Made by a program: the position numbers and the translations under genes. Shown one piece after another: positions 23,800-35,549 of a stretch of DNA of 64,000 nt (positions are counted from its first letter, which is position 1; each line of letters starts with the position of its first letter). Source of the stretch: Bactrocera neohumeralis (lineage: Eukaryota; Arthropoda; Insecta; Diptera; Tephritidae); contig NC_065923.1 in assembly GCF_024586455.1 (NCBI RefSeq), forward strand, positions 45,330,264-45,394,263, read 5' to 3'. The notes below the pieces were generated by a model. That model saw only the letters and a list, made by a program, of their open reading frames with translations. It had not been told where the DNA came from and searched no databases.

Positions 23800-24110
23800 G
23801 ATCACGAATGGAAGCATACGTCAATAGTGACGAGCTAGAAGCTCGGAGAGCTTGGTTGGCTTATGCATCCACCTTGCAGTTTGGCATCACGTGATTACAT
23901 ACTATTTTTTCCTGTCTACGGCATGTGATTTTGCTGGTGAAAAATTTGTTTCAAGAGAAGTTTATGAAAATCGATTATTCCAGTTTGTTGTCAATAGAGA
24001 CAAGGGTTTCTTTGATAGTGATAATGTTGCCTTGAGAGTATCTTAAGAATGACCAGAAATTAAAGAACAACGTTGTGCGTATTTAAACTAAATAGGATTT
24101 TTTTAAACAA
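23800..24110 (+). pseudogene. Mariner transposase C-terminal relic (divergent)
   Basis: The plus strand gives ASRDYILFFPVYGM in one frame and, after a shift, GEKFVSREVYENRLFQFVVN with RDKGFFDS. These fit the YSPDLAPSDYHLF and ENRLxQFFANRDxxFYxxG parts of mariners. The match is weaker than for the other relics. Confidence 0.5.
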
Positions 24111-25957
24111 AATTTTAAAATAAAACATCTATTTGGATGTAAAAATAGTATATTTCTTTTTACTAGACTATAAATTGCTCGGTTTGATAGATCCCAATTA
24201 GGAGCACAAACTTTGCCAGAAAAAAATCCTTTAATAATTATAAGAAGAGCTCCCGTTGGCAATCTTTGATCGGTTTCACACCTGTTCCGGTTATGTAAAC
24301 TTGTTTATCGATGGAACTGGGCATTTTTCTCTTATTAGTTGCTCCAATAATATGTTCTTAGCTTCTAGCATTGAAAATTGTACAGTTGATTCTTAAACAA
24401 CTTAAACTACTGCACAATTCAACGTATTTAACGTTATTGTTTATTAGCTACAATTATGTACCCCACAAGCAGACTCAGTACATTCGCTTCACATTCGAAC
24501 ACAGCGAGGCATCCTTGCGCTTGAATGCCTCTAAGTGCACTTGTAATTTCATATCAATTTGCATTATAATATAGTGTGACAATTTTAGTGTGAAGCAGCG
24601 CGTTTAGTAACTCCTACCGTGCCGGAATCAGCTGTGAGCTCAGCGCAGCTTTGCAATTTTCAATGTTGGCAGCACCGTACTAGTTGTGCGACCGGGCGGA
24701 AGTATTTACACAAACCCATAAATATTATGCTCATACATAGCAGAGTTGAGCTTGAGCCATTTGGCAAACGAAGGGATTTTACAATCGGCATACATAGTTG
24801 CTGTTTCGTTATATACCGTATTTTTAACGGGAATACACTTGTATTTAAATGCACGTGTAAATGTATGTGTATGTGCTTGTGCTTAATGTTGACGGCAACG
24901 GAGCATGAAGTTTGAACACTTTCACCAATTTCAACGTCTCGCAAACTGCTTCACGCCCACTGAGTGCAGCAACAAGCGCAAATGCCACGGCAAAAGCGTT
25001 GAAATATCAGGCAAAACATGGCAGCCGCAACGCTAATACATGCCATACACACACGCATGCATACATATACCTTTGTAGCTCGTGGTTGCAGTGCAAAAGC
25101 TAACACATACATACATAAGTATACTGTGTGTGTGTGTGTATAGTTGCAATCGCGTCTGCTGCTCCTTACACTGGCATTAACATGAAACTTCTCATTGCTG
25201 CTCGTTGGTGCATGTTTAATGTTGTGTTGGATAATATACAAAAAATCATGCAAAAGTACCTTTACCGTATGTATAGCTATATGTATGTGTATGGAGGTTG
25301 TGTGTACGTGTGGGCTTGCGTGATGTTAGTGCTCTCACATTACAGTTTTATGTGCGATATTTTATGGTATTTTTATTTCTTCTTTACAAGTAGCACTATT
25401 ATCGCCGCCTTACCCACTCCTTGTTGGCGTTAGTACTCGGCTTATGCCACATAAGTATTGCTGCTTGCGCCCTAACCTTCATTTCTGGATGCTGTGAAGT
25501 GTTCACATTTTATTTTTCGAAATTTACGACATTTCAGTTTCAGCAGTAGAGAGTATTAAATTTCCGTTTTACACTGCTCAGTGTATATAAAAGCAACCTT
25601 GTGCGGTTTACTGCACCCAGTTTGGTTCTTATTCCATTTTCACAAGTAGTTGAATTCACGAAATTGCAAATTATTTAGCAACTAGTCTAAATGGAGGGCT
25701 AGAAAGTGTATTAGTAAAATCTCGCTGAACAAAATAATGGTGTGGTAATGACCTTACTTATTTTAATAAAAAACAGTTGTATTATTACATTACATCATAT
25801 AAAATTATTTTGAAAAAAAAAACTAAAAAAGTCTGTGTTAAGTTAGCTACATTTTTTTAGTTTACAAAACAAATTTCTTAGGCGGAGAGCATATATCGGT
25901 ACCTAAAATCCAAAATAACGTAACATCACATTTCATAAGTTTACAGGTGCAGGTGGT

Positions 25958-25998
25958 ACATCTATTGACAAAATACTAAATTAGTTTTTCGACTACCT
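25958..25998. repeat. Solo mariner end
   Basis: The 41-bp stretch beginning acatctattgacaaaatact matches the right end of the deleted mariner at 2004-2474 (acatctattgacaaaatacg), including the tcga and tacc bases that follow. No partner end or transposase is seen nearby. Confidence 0.4.
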
Positions 25999-26214
25999 AA
26001 AAAACCGTATGGGAAACAAATTTGAATTTTAGCTATAAAATGGTTATATCTGACAGCAGAAGCTGAAAATTTTATGCTACATACATATAGTATGTAATAT
26101 GTTGTAGTGAATCAAAAGGAATAAAAAACTCAATTTCGATTCTTTTGATGATACGTTGTTTTGGGACGATATGTAAATAATAGCTGTCTTAAAATCTCCG
26201 GCAGTGCGGATTAT

Positions 26215-26500
26215 ATTTGGTTAGGTTGGTCTGGGGGGCTTGTGAACCAAGCATAGACCAGTTTTATTCAATAGCGATACCAGATGGCATACCGTTGCAT
26301 AGTTAATGTAGTTCATGAGAAGTGCTGGAGAGTAGCGAAGCGAATAACCAATATCCGCTACTCAAATTGACAGTACTTGCTGCCAAATGTAATTTGGTGC
26401 ATGAGATAAAGTCCTGTGCTTTGTTGGAGAAATACTTATATCTTCGAAAGAAATATTTCAGTAACCTCTTAGAGTTGAGCGACGTTTTTGTCTTAGACTT
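26215..26500. repeat. Dispersed repeat trace
   Basis: The start ggttaggttggtctgg and the following catagaccagttttattcaa resemble a high-copy fly repeat. The boundaries are not clear and no coding is recognised. Confidence 0.3.
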
Positions 26501-28180
26501 TGTATAAAATATTATAATTTATTTCAAACGCTAAGTTTTAAAATCTAAAAAAAAGTATTTGCATTCTCGTTTTTGACAATGATGAAGTGATTGAGTGCGT
26601 GGAAAACATTTACTTTTTAATAAACCTAACCGCACAAATTTTACTACAAATCATACATACAGTGAATCAGGAACTGGTATTTCGTCTATAGAAAGGTTTT
26701 GTTGAAAAGAAATTTTATATAACTTGTAGAAATGTCAAAGAAAGAATTAAATTCAACCAACTTGCGATCATTTTACCTTCATCAATAAGTAATCTGTTGG
26801 ACTTTTAAGGTCTTTCCCTGGAGTTTGCTTAAACTTTAATGATTTTCCGTTGTTACATTTCTGATCAACATTGCAGGTATATATTTTAAAGCAGCAGATA
26901 ATAAAATATAATATATTATTATGTAATAGAAAAAAACAAAAGCGAATCTTTTGGAAAACTTATAAACTGAAAATCTCGATTGGATCAATAACTATAGACA
27001 AAAGTTTTACACCACTCAGAGACATTAATTCCGCTAATAAAACAGCCCTACTTTTTATATATATTCATTACTGACCATTTGCCCGCTCCTCAAAAGGCTT
27101 AGAAGAAACTAAACTAGTCTTCTTTTTAACAAAAACTAGTTGCATTTGGTATAGTTGCGCGTAGAATATGGCATACTACATACTATGTAAATTGTTATAG
27201 TAACTCCGGAAGCAAAACTTACTTATATTCCCAGTTATATGTATAAAATATTTTGACATCTTAATATCGGGTGTGATAGCATGCATTCGCTTAATGTATC
27301 TTCGCTTGAGTGTATTTGTTATTACTTTGCACGCACATCCGCAAGCGTTTCGAGAGCGCTCGACTCGGGTTGCATGTCGGTTACGTTGTGTGCTGAAATG
27401 CCATAAATACCAGATAGCATGAATTTTCTATTTATGAAATTGTATACAAAATATATGGTGTTGGTTTCCCATATTTATGATGTTGCAAGTTTGTCTGCCA
27501 AAGCAAATGGCGAAGAGATAGAAAATAATTCGTAAGATGATTTATAAAGTTGCAGTGGCTATTTTCATTATAAAGTTATACTATTCATTCGTATGACAAT
27601 AAAAGTAAATAAAACAGCTGGATGTTGGAGGGCAATTCACGGAGTTTTGAATTTATTAACTATTTCAAATTTTTTGGTTATATTTACATATTTTAAGTAG
27701 CTCTTACCGGATAGAAGTTCAAAATGTAAAAAAAATTAAAAAATAGCGATGTTTTGAGAGTAAATATTTAGAAACTAAAATGATTTAAAAAATTTACAAT
27801 CAGGTAATTGAGTCTTATGTTTTTAATGCTTTCTAATTAATTTGATATTGTATTTTCGAGTAGTATACTTGAGAGAGAAATTAAGAAGATAAAAATAAAT
27901 CTTTCGATTTTAGTATTCGATGCACAGAGTAAAATGAGTCTAATGAAGACTTTAGTGCGGTCGTTCCACCAACTCATATATGGTATACAGAATTCAATGC
28001 AAAATAATATATAGGTAGTATCACATAAAGGATGGGAAATCCCAGGTTCATGAGGGAATAAAGAAAATCAGTAAACGTATTATATGGGAGTAAGTCGTGA
28101 TCGATATAGCATACAAGTATTTTTGGCATTAAGGGGTAAGTAGGGTAATCTGTAATTTGTATTCAACAATAGAACTTTTA

Positions 28181-29283
28181 TACTCTCGCAACAATGTTGC
28201 TAACGAGAGTATTATAGTTTTGTTCACATAACGGTTGTTTGTAAGTCCTAAAACTAAAAGAGTCAGATATAGGGTTATATATACCAAAGTGATCAGGGCG
28301 ACGAGTAGAGTCGAAATCCGGATGTCTGTCTGTCCGTCCGTCCGTCTGTCAGTCCGTCTGTCCGTCCGTCCGTCCGTCCGTCCGTCCGTGCAAGCTGTAA
28401 CTTGAGTAAAAATTGAGATATCATGATGAAACTTGGTACACGTATTCCTTGGCTCCATAAGAAGGTTAAATTCGAAGATGGGCAAAATCGGCCAACTGCC
28501 ACGCCCACAAAATGGCGGAAACCGAAAACCTATAAAGTGTCATAACTAAGCCATAAATAAAGGTATTAAAGTGAAATTTGGCACAAAGGATCGCATTAGG
28601 GAGGGGCATATTTGGACGCAATTGTTTTGGAAAAGTGGGCGTGGCCCCGCCCCCTACTAAGTTTTTTGTACATATCTCGGAGACTACTATAGCTATGTCA
28701 ACCAAAGTCTACAGAGTCGTTTTCTTCAGGTATTTCCATATACAGTTCAAAAATGGAAGAAATCGGATTATAACCACGCCCACCTCCCATACAAAGGTTA
28801 TGTTCAAAATCACTAAAAGTGCGTTAACCGACTAACAAAAAACGTCAGAAACACCAAATTTTACGGAAGAAGTGGCAGAAGGAAGCTGCACCCAGGCTTT
28901 TTTTAAAAATTGAAAATGGGCGTGGCGCCGCCCACTTATGGACCAAGAACCATATCTCAGGAGCTACTAGACCGATTTCAATGAAATTCGGTATATAATA
29001 TTTTCTTAACACCCTGATGACATGTACGAAATATGGGTGAAATCGGTTCACAACCACGCCTTCTTCCAATATAAAGCTATTTTGAATTCCATCTAATGCC
29101 TTCTCTGTATAATACGAGTATAAACATTAGGAACCAATGATGATAGCGGAATAAAACTTTACAAAAATACGGTATTTGAAAAATATGTAAATGACGTATT
29201 AGGAAATCTCGATTATCACTTTACCATGCGAGAGTATAAAATGCTCGGTGACACCCGAACTTAGCCCTTCTTTACTTGTTTGT
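28181..29283. repeat. 1.1-kb dispersed repeat nested in the TTAA element
   Basis: It begins tactctcgcaacaatgttgc, with an inverted echo aacgagagtat, and ends gcgagagtataaaatgctcg followed by cacccgaacttagcccttct. Four internal blocks contain accacgcccac or gggcgtgg phrases. It contains a GTCC/GTCT microsatellite. The end phrase recurs near 36.7 and 44.8 kb. I recognise the pattern as frequent in tephritid genomes; its class is unknown to me. Confidence 0.65.
28321..28390. repeat. GTCC/GTCT microsatellite
   Basis: About 17 tandem tetranucleotides (gtct, gtcc with one agtcc variant). On the minus strand it creates DGRT/DRRT-type repeat peptides in two frames, which are not genes. Confidence 0.95.
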
Positions 29284-29649
29284 ACTGGGCGTTTTGTGAA
29301 CATTAAAAAAAATTAAGCAAGCCGGTTCAGTAGTTCGATCGGAATCATGTCCGCCAGTTTAAAAAAGTGTATTTTGTATTTTGCACTACGAGCGCTCCAA
29401 ACGTCGAGCGGTGTTATTATTTTTGAGCCTTTTACGAATCCTTCTAATGCTAAAGTGGGTTTCTTTATTAATTCTAAGGGTATAATGGAACAGAAAATGC
29501 AAAAAAAAAACAAATTTTTAAAGATTACCCTACTGACCCCTTAAACTATAGACTATAGTACATCCAATAACATACTTTCCCTTAATTTTGCTAAAATATC
29601 CTACATAATTACCGATTTATACAGTATAAAGGCTCAGAGAGCTATGCAA

Positions 29650-30960
29650 TTCAGCTAGACGTCGCATGCAACATAATCAATGTGGAGAAAATGCAAACAG
29701 TGTAAAAAAATATTTAAAAGTCAAAAGAGAGTTTTGAAGTTTGTCATTGGCCGCAGTAAAAAGGAATGTTTTAAAAAACACTGTGACGAAGCATACAAAG
29801 ACCCTTGGGAAAGAGCATATAAAGTCTGTATGTCAAAATTCAAAAATAAGATACAACAACCCAAAAGCTCATCTTTGTGAGGAATGTCGTCAAAACTTTC
29901 TTCCCAAAACATCACCTTATTTCTTATGCTAAGCCAAGAACTGAAAACGTAGAGCAACCACTGCTAGTTAGTGAAGAAGAAATATTGGTCATAGCCGAAA
30001 AATTAAAAAAACCAAGAGCCTTAAAAGATAAAGCCTCCGGAGGAACCGTCATTATGTCGACCTCTGCGCATGCTTGACCCAATTGGGCACTGTACAAAAG
30101 CACAGTAAGAAACCACTTTGAGTTAGCGATTCACAAAGCCGGAGAATTATCAGAAAGGCATTCTTTATGAAAAAGAGGTCCACCATTGACACAAAACAAT
30201 GTCGTTGTTACTGCGAAATGCGCAGTGGCAAGCGATGGAAAGGCCGAACAAAAAATATTACGCGCTGATCACCCTGGATGTGAAAAATGCCTTCAACTCT
30301 GTAAAATGGACAAACATAATCTAGGCTTTGTATGACATACGCGCTCCTCAATATCTTATGAGAATTATTATGAGTTATTTTGAAAACTGGTCACTATTAT
30401 TCGATACTTATGAAGGCACGAAGAGCAACTCTAAATCGAGTGCAGTACGGCAAAGCTCGGTTCTAGGCCCTCTTCTATAGGATATAATGTTTGATGGAGT
30501 GAAAAGGAGACACCAAACCAAGGCGTTAAATTGATTACTTACGTTGACCTTATTCCGGTAGCAGTGGCTAAACACCTAGATGATTTCCGGAGCAAATACA
30601 ATAAGTGCATAAATTTCTGCGCCAATGGTTCTCTTCAACGAGTTTAGAACTGGTTGAACAAAAGACTGAAGTATTGCTCATAAGTACTAGAAAATTGGAG
30701 GAAAGTATATCTCTCACCATAGGGGAGTATGAGGTTCATTCACAGCCACAACTAAAGTAGCTGGGATTAATAATAGACTGAAGGATAAAATTTAAGAATC
30801 ACCTAGAATACACAGCAGATAAAGCGAATAAAATCCTAAACGTCTTTTCAAGAATGATGGAAAATAAAGGCTGTGTGCGTTCCAGCCGGCGATTTTTACT
30901 CGCAAAGGTAAGGAGATCGGTGTATTATATGCGGCTTCAATATGAATCTAGGCATTAATG
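29650..30960 (+). pseudogene. R1-like non-LTR retrotransposon ORF2 relic
   Basis: The plus strand, through several frame shifts, shows RSKKECFKKHCDEAYKDPWE, the linker typical of R1-clade ORF2. It continues with YALITLDVKNAFNSVKW, a SVLGPLL motif, ITYVD (remnant of the YVDD/YADD box), NWLNKRLKTEVLLIS and YLGLIIDRRIKFKNHLEY-like pieces. These are reverse transcriptase motifs in the right order. The endonuclease half upstream is missing, as in a 5'-truncated insertion. Multiple stops make it inactive. Confidence 0.85.
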
Positions 30961-31059
30961 CATATGCGAAACAAATAAGCGCAATGCACAGGCTCTGAGC
31001 ATGTATTATTTTATTGCCCTCGCTTCTTAAGTACAAGGGAAAATTAAAACTACACTCGG

Positions 31060-31600
31060 TGGTAGTTTTACTCCCATAAAGTAATATTTAATACTTCGCA
31101 GTATAAATTCTGGCGGAAATTTGAGAACCTTTATAATTCTCATTAATATTTTTATATAAGATACCTGTTCAGGTACCAACGATATTATAACCATTTGACC
31201 GGATTTTATTCATTTTTGGTAGCCAATATTTGAAAATCTATATATTAGGTGTATGGGCACTAGGAGAGCTATTTTCATTCATTTGACGTAAGGAGCTATA
31301 CTGTTATTAGAGAGATATACCTTTTGAATTTCCTCCATATAGACCGATAAAGGTGTCACTAAGTCAATCGGAAGTTCCAAAATGTTTACGTTAGGTATAT
31401 GGGAGCTAATGGGAATACTGAGACGATTTTATCCATTTTGAAACAAGGACATGCTCTCATATTCTTTCCGAATTTCAATACTAAACCTCACAGATTGACC
31501 GATATGTTCGGTAAAGAATCAGCCATATGCACTGGGGGCTAAATATTTGGCGGCCAGCTCCTTGAAAAATTATAATCGAATATACATTGCTTGTTAGCTT
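31060..31600. repeat. Dispersed repeat, partial copy
   Basis: Contains the phrases gttaggtatatgggagctaa and gattttatccattttgaaac, which echo the repeats near 36.9 and 44.9 kb. Boundaries are approximate; no coding. Confidence 0.45.
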
Positions 31601-31732
31601 AGCAAACATTTAAAATGGTTCTGAGAGGGTACTTATATAAAATATGAATTCTTTGCAAACTTTCAGTAGTATCTGCATAAAGAAAATTGTAAAGAATTGT
31701 AGAAGGTTTTCTATGGAACTAAATTTAATAAT

Positions 31733-32612
31733 TACAAGGTGTTCTCCAAAGTAAACAAGATTTAACAAAAAAACAGAAAAAATCAAAACAGTCTCCTTCT
31801 GCTTCAACAGAGAGTTTTGCACGGTCTAAAAACATGTAGAACGAGTGTTTTAGCTCGTTGGCCGGTACGGCCGCCAATATGCCGGAGCAAGTCTTTCGAA
31901 AGGCCTCTACGTCTGCATAACGCTTTCCTTTCATGCGCAAATGCATTTTTCAAAAAAGGAAGAAGTCGCACGGTGCCATATCAGGTGAATACGGGGAGTG
32001 GTTAATGGTTAAAATATGATTTTCGGTCAAATAATCGTCCTTCGAATGTTGGATTCTGAGCAATTTTTGGTCGTCAATCAATCTGTGCGGAACAAACCGT
32101 GCCTTTTCGTAAGCCCAAATGTTCGGAGAAAATGCGATAAATCGATGTTTTGAAGATGTTCAATTCCATTTTCATGAATTTCAATAATGATTTCGGCTGA
32201 TCTTTGATGAATTCACGCACAGTTTCGATGGAATTTCCGGTGATCACGGATTTTGATTGGCCCACATGTTGATCGTCATTTATGTCCTCAAGACCATTTT
32301 GCATTCTGCTACGGGATAGGAAATCATCGCCACAAACTTGTTTCATCAATTGAAATGTTTAGGTAAAAGTTTTACCAATTTTAAAACAAAATTTAATGTT
32401 GGCTCTTTGTTCGAAACTCATTTTCGCACCGATAACACAAACCTACTGACACTAAAAACGCAATAACTTCACTTCCAATCAATGAAATGTCATGAAATTA
32501 TCACTGCTCAATCCATAAAGATAGCAGATTCTGACGCACCTAGCGACATATAGATGGCGCCACCTGGGGACGCTGGATTCAAACTTTAATTTACTTTGGA
32601 ACGCTCCTTGTA
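31733..32612 (-). mobile_element. Internally deleted mariner, copy A, with TA duplication
   Basis: The element 31735-32610 (876 bp) lies between TA dinucleotides. Its ends are inverted repeats (left caaggtgttctccaaagtaa; reverse complement of right caaggagcgttccaaagtaa). On the minus strand the transposase starts at an ATG near 32421 (MSFEQRANIKFCF), runs through EDINDDQHVGQSKSVITGNS to a QHSKD motif, and jumps to DYLTENHILTINHSPYSPDM and the C-terminal LDRAKLSVEAEGD. The stretch carrying the first two catalytic Asp residues is deleted, so it cannot move by itself. Confidence 0.9.
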
Positions 32613-34592
32613 GTACTACTACTTGTAGCTGTATTTTCTTCTTTACTTAGCCTTCTTTCCTATTTCTACAATTTGTTGGTAAATGTACGCGAATATTCCT
32701 CCTTTCCTTAGCTTAAACTTTCTTATTTTTCAGCTTAAACTTTCTCATCTTCCAGCTTTAACTTTTTCATTTTCAATAATTTAGCTGTCTTGAAAGCAAT
32801 CGAGTGAATAAATCAAAAAATAAAATCTAAATTCCTTAAGCGTCTCCCATCCAAACAATCTGGTAAAAGTGGAAACGCATTTAAAGCACTTATGCGCATT
32901 AAATATGTATTAATTCTTTATACCAAAAGTTAACAAGAAGAAAGAAATCTTGAAAATTCTTAACTGAAAAATGCGGAAAGTGCGAAAGAAGCACTGAACT
33001 AACAGAGCATAATAATGCAATATTAGCTTCGTTTATAAATGAAACGCATGAAGTGTTGTTAAAAGCACCGTAAGCTTTCGCTCCGCTTCCATAAACACGC
33101 ACACATGCTTAGCAGCAAGTTTAAGTATGAAAGCTATTGAAAGCTACCAGCAACCAACAATAACACGCGCAACAGCCCGACCAACTTTCAACCAATAAAC
33201 TACACACTGCTGCACATGCTTAACGGCAACACCGCCGACTTAACAACACCCAAGCACAGCGGTATAAACATAGTTTGGGAAGGGGGAAGGCAGCGAAAGA
33301 GCTAAGTGTGATAAAGCAATAATTTTTCACATTATAAAAACGTTGTTGCTCACTCACGTCGCGGCGTTAAAGGCACTCAGCCAGCATACGCACGCACACA
33401 CATTCAATATATATGCAAATATGTGTGTAAATATGAATATGCATTTGTGTGTGTACGTGTGCGTTTAAGAGCAACGCCACAACGGAAAGCATTTATGCAC
33501 AATTATCTGTGCGCGTGAAAGCTCATTTAAAAATGATTTGCACAACGACGACGGTGGCAATGATGATGACACTCTTTCCGTTCGTGCCTGAGTCACAACA
33601 GCCCCAATTGACTACTTTCCTGTTAGCATATCTCAGCAGCACATTTGTATATGCATGCATGCAGTATAAGTATTCCATGAATTTCGGCCGTTACCCCTCC
33701 CAATCTCTCGCTTCCCTTAAGGTTTTTCGATTTTTCATTGAATACTAAAAAACATGTGCAATTTTTTATCGGCTGTTGATTGTATTGTTATCACGTGCGT
33801 TATGTCTGGCAATATCTTATATATTGTGTTGGCACCCCTTGGCTTGCACGTGTGTGTGTGGTACCTATACGGTTTCACCGACAAAAGAGCGTTTCTTTTG
33901 TATTTTCTATAAGAGAATGTATGTCAGTAGCGTCTCCAGCATTCTGTCCACCCACCCAGTTAGCTTTCAGCGTTTACATACTATATATGCATATTTAATA
34001 TATATAAATGGTACATAGTATCTGTCTGTATACCCAGATGCCCATGTGCTGATATTTGGGCGTTTTTGGCGCCAATGATTTTACGGCCGCGTGTTTTCAA
34101 CCGCGTAGTTGGTGGCTTCTTTTGTTGTACGGTTATTTATGTCTTTTATGGTAGTTGCCGCCGCGTTTGTCGGTTGCATTGTCTACAACGCTTATTGTTG
34201 TTTTTATTTTGGCCTCCATGTAGTCGCCTGTGTAGCATGAGTATCAATGCCGGAAATTATTTTTCACACCATCATTTACAATTCATTTAGCGCAATAAAT
34301 TTTTGTTCACTTCCGTGTTGATATGTATTACAAAAAATGAAATCCACATTGTTTTTGAGGTAGGAGGTAAAACTTTGCTTTTAATATATTACATATTTTA
34401 GGCGTTCTACTTAAATTTTTTGAGTGTTGTAAGTGTGTAATTCTCATTCGGAAAATTAGGGTGGAAGGCTTTATATCTTAAATAATAGAATAAAATATAG
34501 TTTAAGCAGGCAGACCGCTTAGTACAAAATCATTTCAAGGTCGACACCTAATAACAAGAAGGTTTACTTTCTCTCACGTTTTTGTTAAGAAC
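32613..34592 (+). other. Intron sequence, no gene seen
   Basis: Includes CA/TG-rich parts (33390-33470, 33840-33880). The open frames at 33449-33748 and 33776-34290 are not recognisable proteins. Confidence 0.55.
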
Positions 34593-35476
34593 TACAAGTT
34601 GTGTTCCAAAGTTAACAGGACTTAAAAAAAACAATGGTTTTTCGATTAAATCAATTTATTTTAATTAAAATAGTCTTCTTCTGCTTCAATAAAGCTTTTT
34701 GCATGGTCCAAAAGCATGTCGAGTGTTTTAGCTCGATGGCCAGTATGGCCGGCAGTATGCCGGTGCAAGCATTTTGAATGGCCTCTAAGTCTACATAACA
34801 CTTTCCTTTAATGGGCAAATGCATTTTTCCGAAAAGAAAGCAGTCTCACAGTGCCATATCAGGTGAATAAAGGGAGTGGTTAAAATGTGATTTTTGGTCA
34901 AATAAGCCTCTTTCAATAAGCCCATCATTAATGTCCTTCGAATAATGGATTCGGTCAATTGTGCGGAAAAAACCGTACACACACCTTTCGTAAGCCAAAA
35001 TGTTCGGTCAAAATGCGATAAGTCGATGTTTTGGAGATGTTCAATTCCATTTCCATGAATTTCAATAAGGATTTCGGCTAATTTTTGATGAATTCACGCA
35101 CAATTTTGATGGAATTTCCGCTGATCACGGATTTTGATTGGCCCATATGTTGATCATCATTTATATAAGTCCTCACTATTAAATCGTTGAAACCACTCAT
35201 GCAGTCTGCTACGGGATAGGCCATCATCCCATAAAATTGTTTCATCAATTGAAAAGTTTCGGTAAAAGTTTTACCAATTTAAAAAAAAATTTAACGTTGC
35301 CTCTTTGTGCGAAACTCATTTTCGCACAGATAACACATACATACTGACACTTAAAACGTAATAACTTCACTTCCAATCAATGGAATGTCACGATTATCTC
35401 ACTGGACAATTGATAAAGATAGCAGATTCCAACTCTATATTCAGAAAGTCCTGTTTACTTTGGAACACACATTGTA
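34593..35476 (-). mobile_element. Internally deleted mariner, copy B, with TA duplication
   Basis: The element 34595-35474 (880 bp) sits between TA dinucleotides and is a sister of copy A: same ends (left caagttgtgttccaaagtta), same orientation, same start (ATG near 35319) and a deletion after the same SKD motif. It has more frame shifts than copy A. Confidence 0.9.
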
Positions 35477-35549
35477 GGTATTTCAATTTCATACAATATT
35501 TTTCGCTAAGTGCTTATGCTTTTACTGCCGGATTTCTGCATTATATTTC

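Larger units (their letters stand above)
24111..28128 (+). other. Intron sequence, no gene seen
   Basis: Mostly unremarkable AT-rich DNA. There is a tg run at 25127-25140, and open frames on both strands at 24660-25433 come from CA/TG-rich sequence. Two small repeat traces inside are listed separately. Confidence 0.55.
28129..29544. mobile_element. TTAA-flanked piggyBac-like non-autonomous element
   Basis: TTAA stands at both edges (28129-28132 and 29541-29544). The termini are inverted repeats: left ggggtaagtagggtaatct and, as reverse complement of the right end, ggggtcagtagggtaatct (18 of 19 match). TTAA duplication is the hallmark of piggyBac transposition. I see no transposase; most of the interior is another repeat (28181-29283). 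Confidence 0.8.

Noticed and set aside
28129..28508. Minus-strand frames with DGRTDGRTDRRT-type repeats
   Set aside because: Translation of the GTCC/GTCT microsatellite inside a dispersed repeat.
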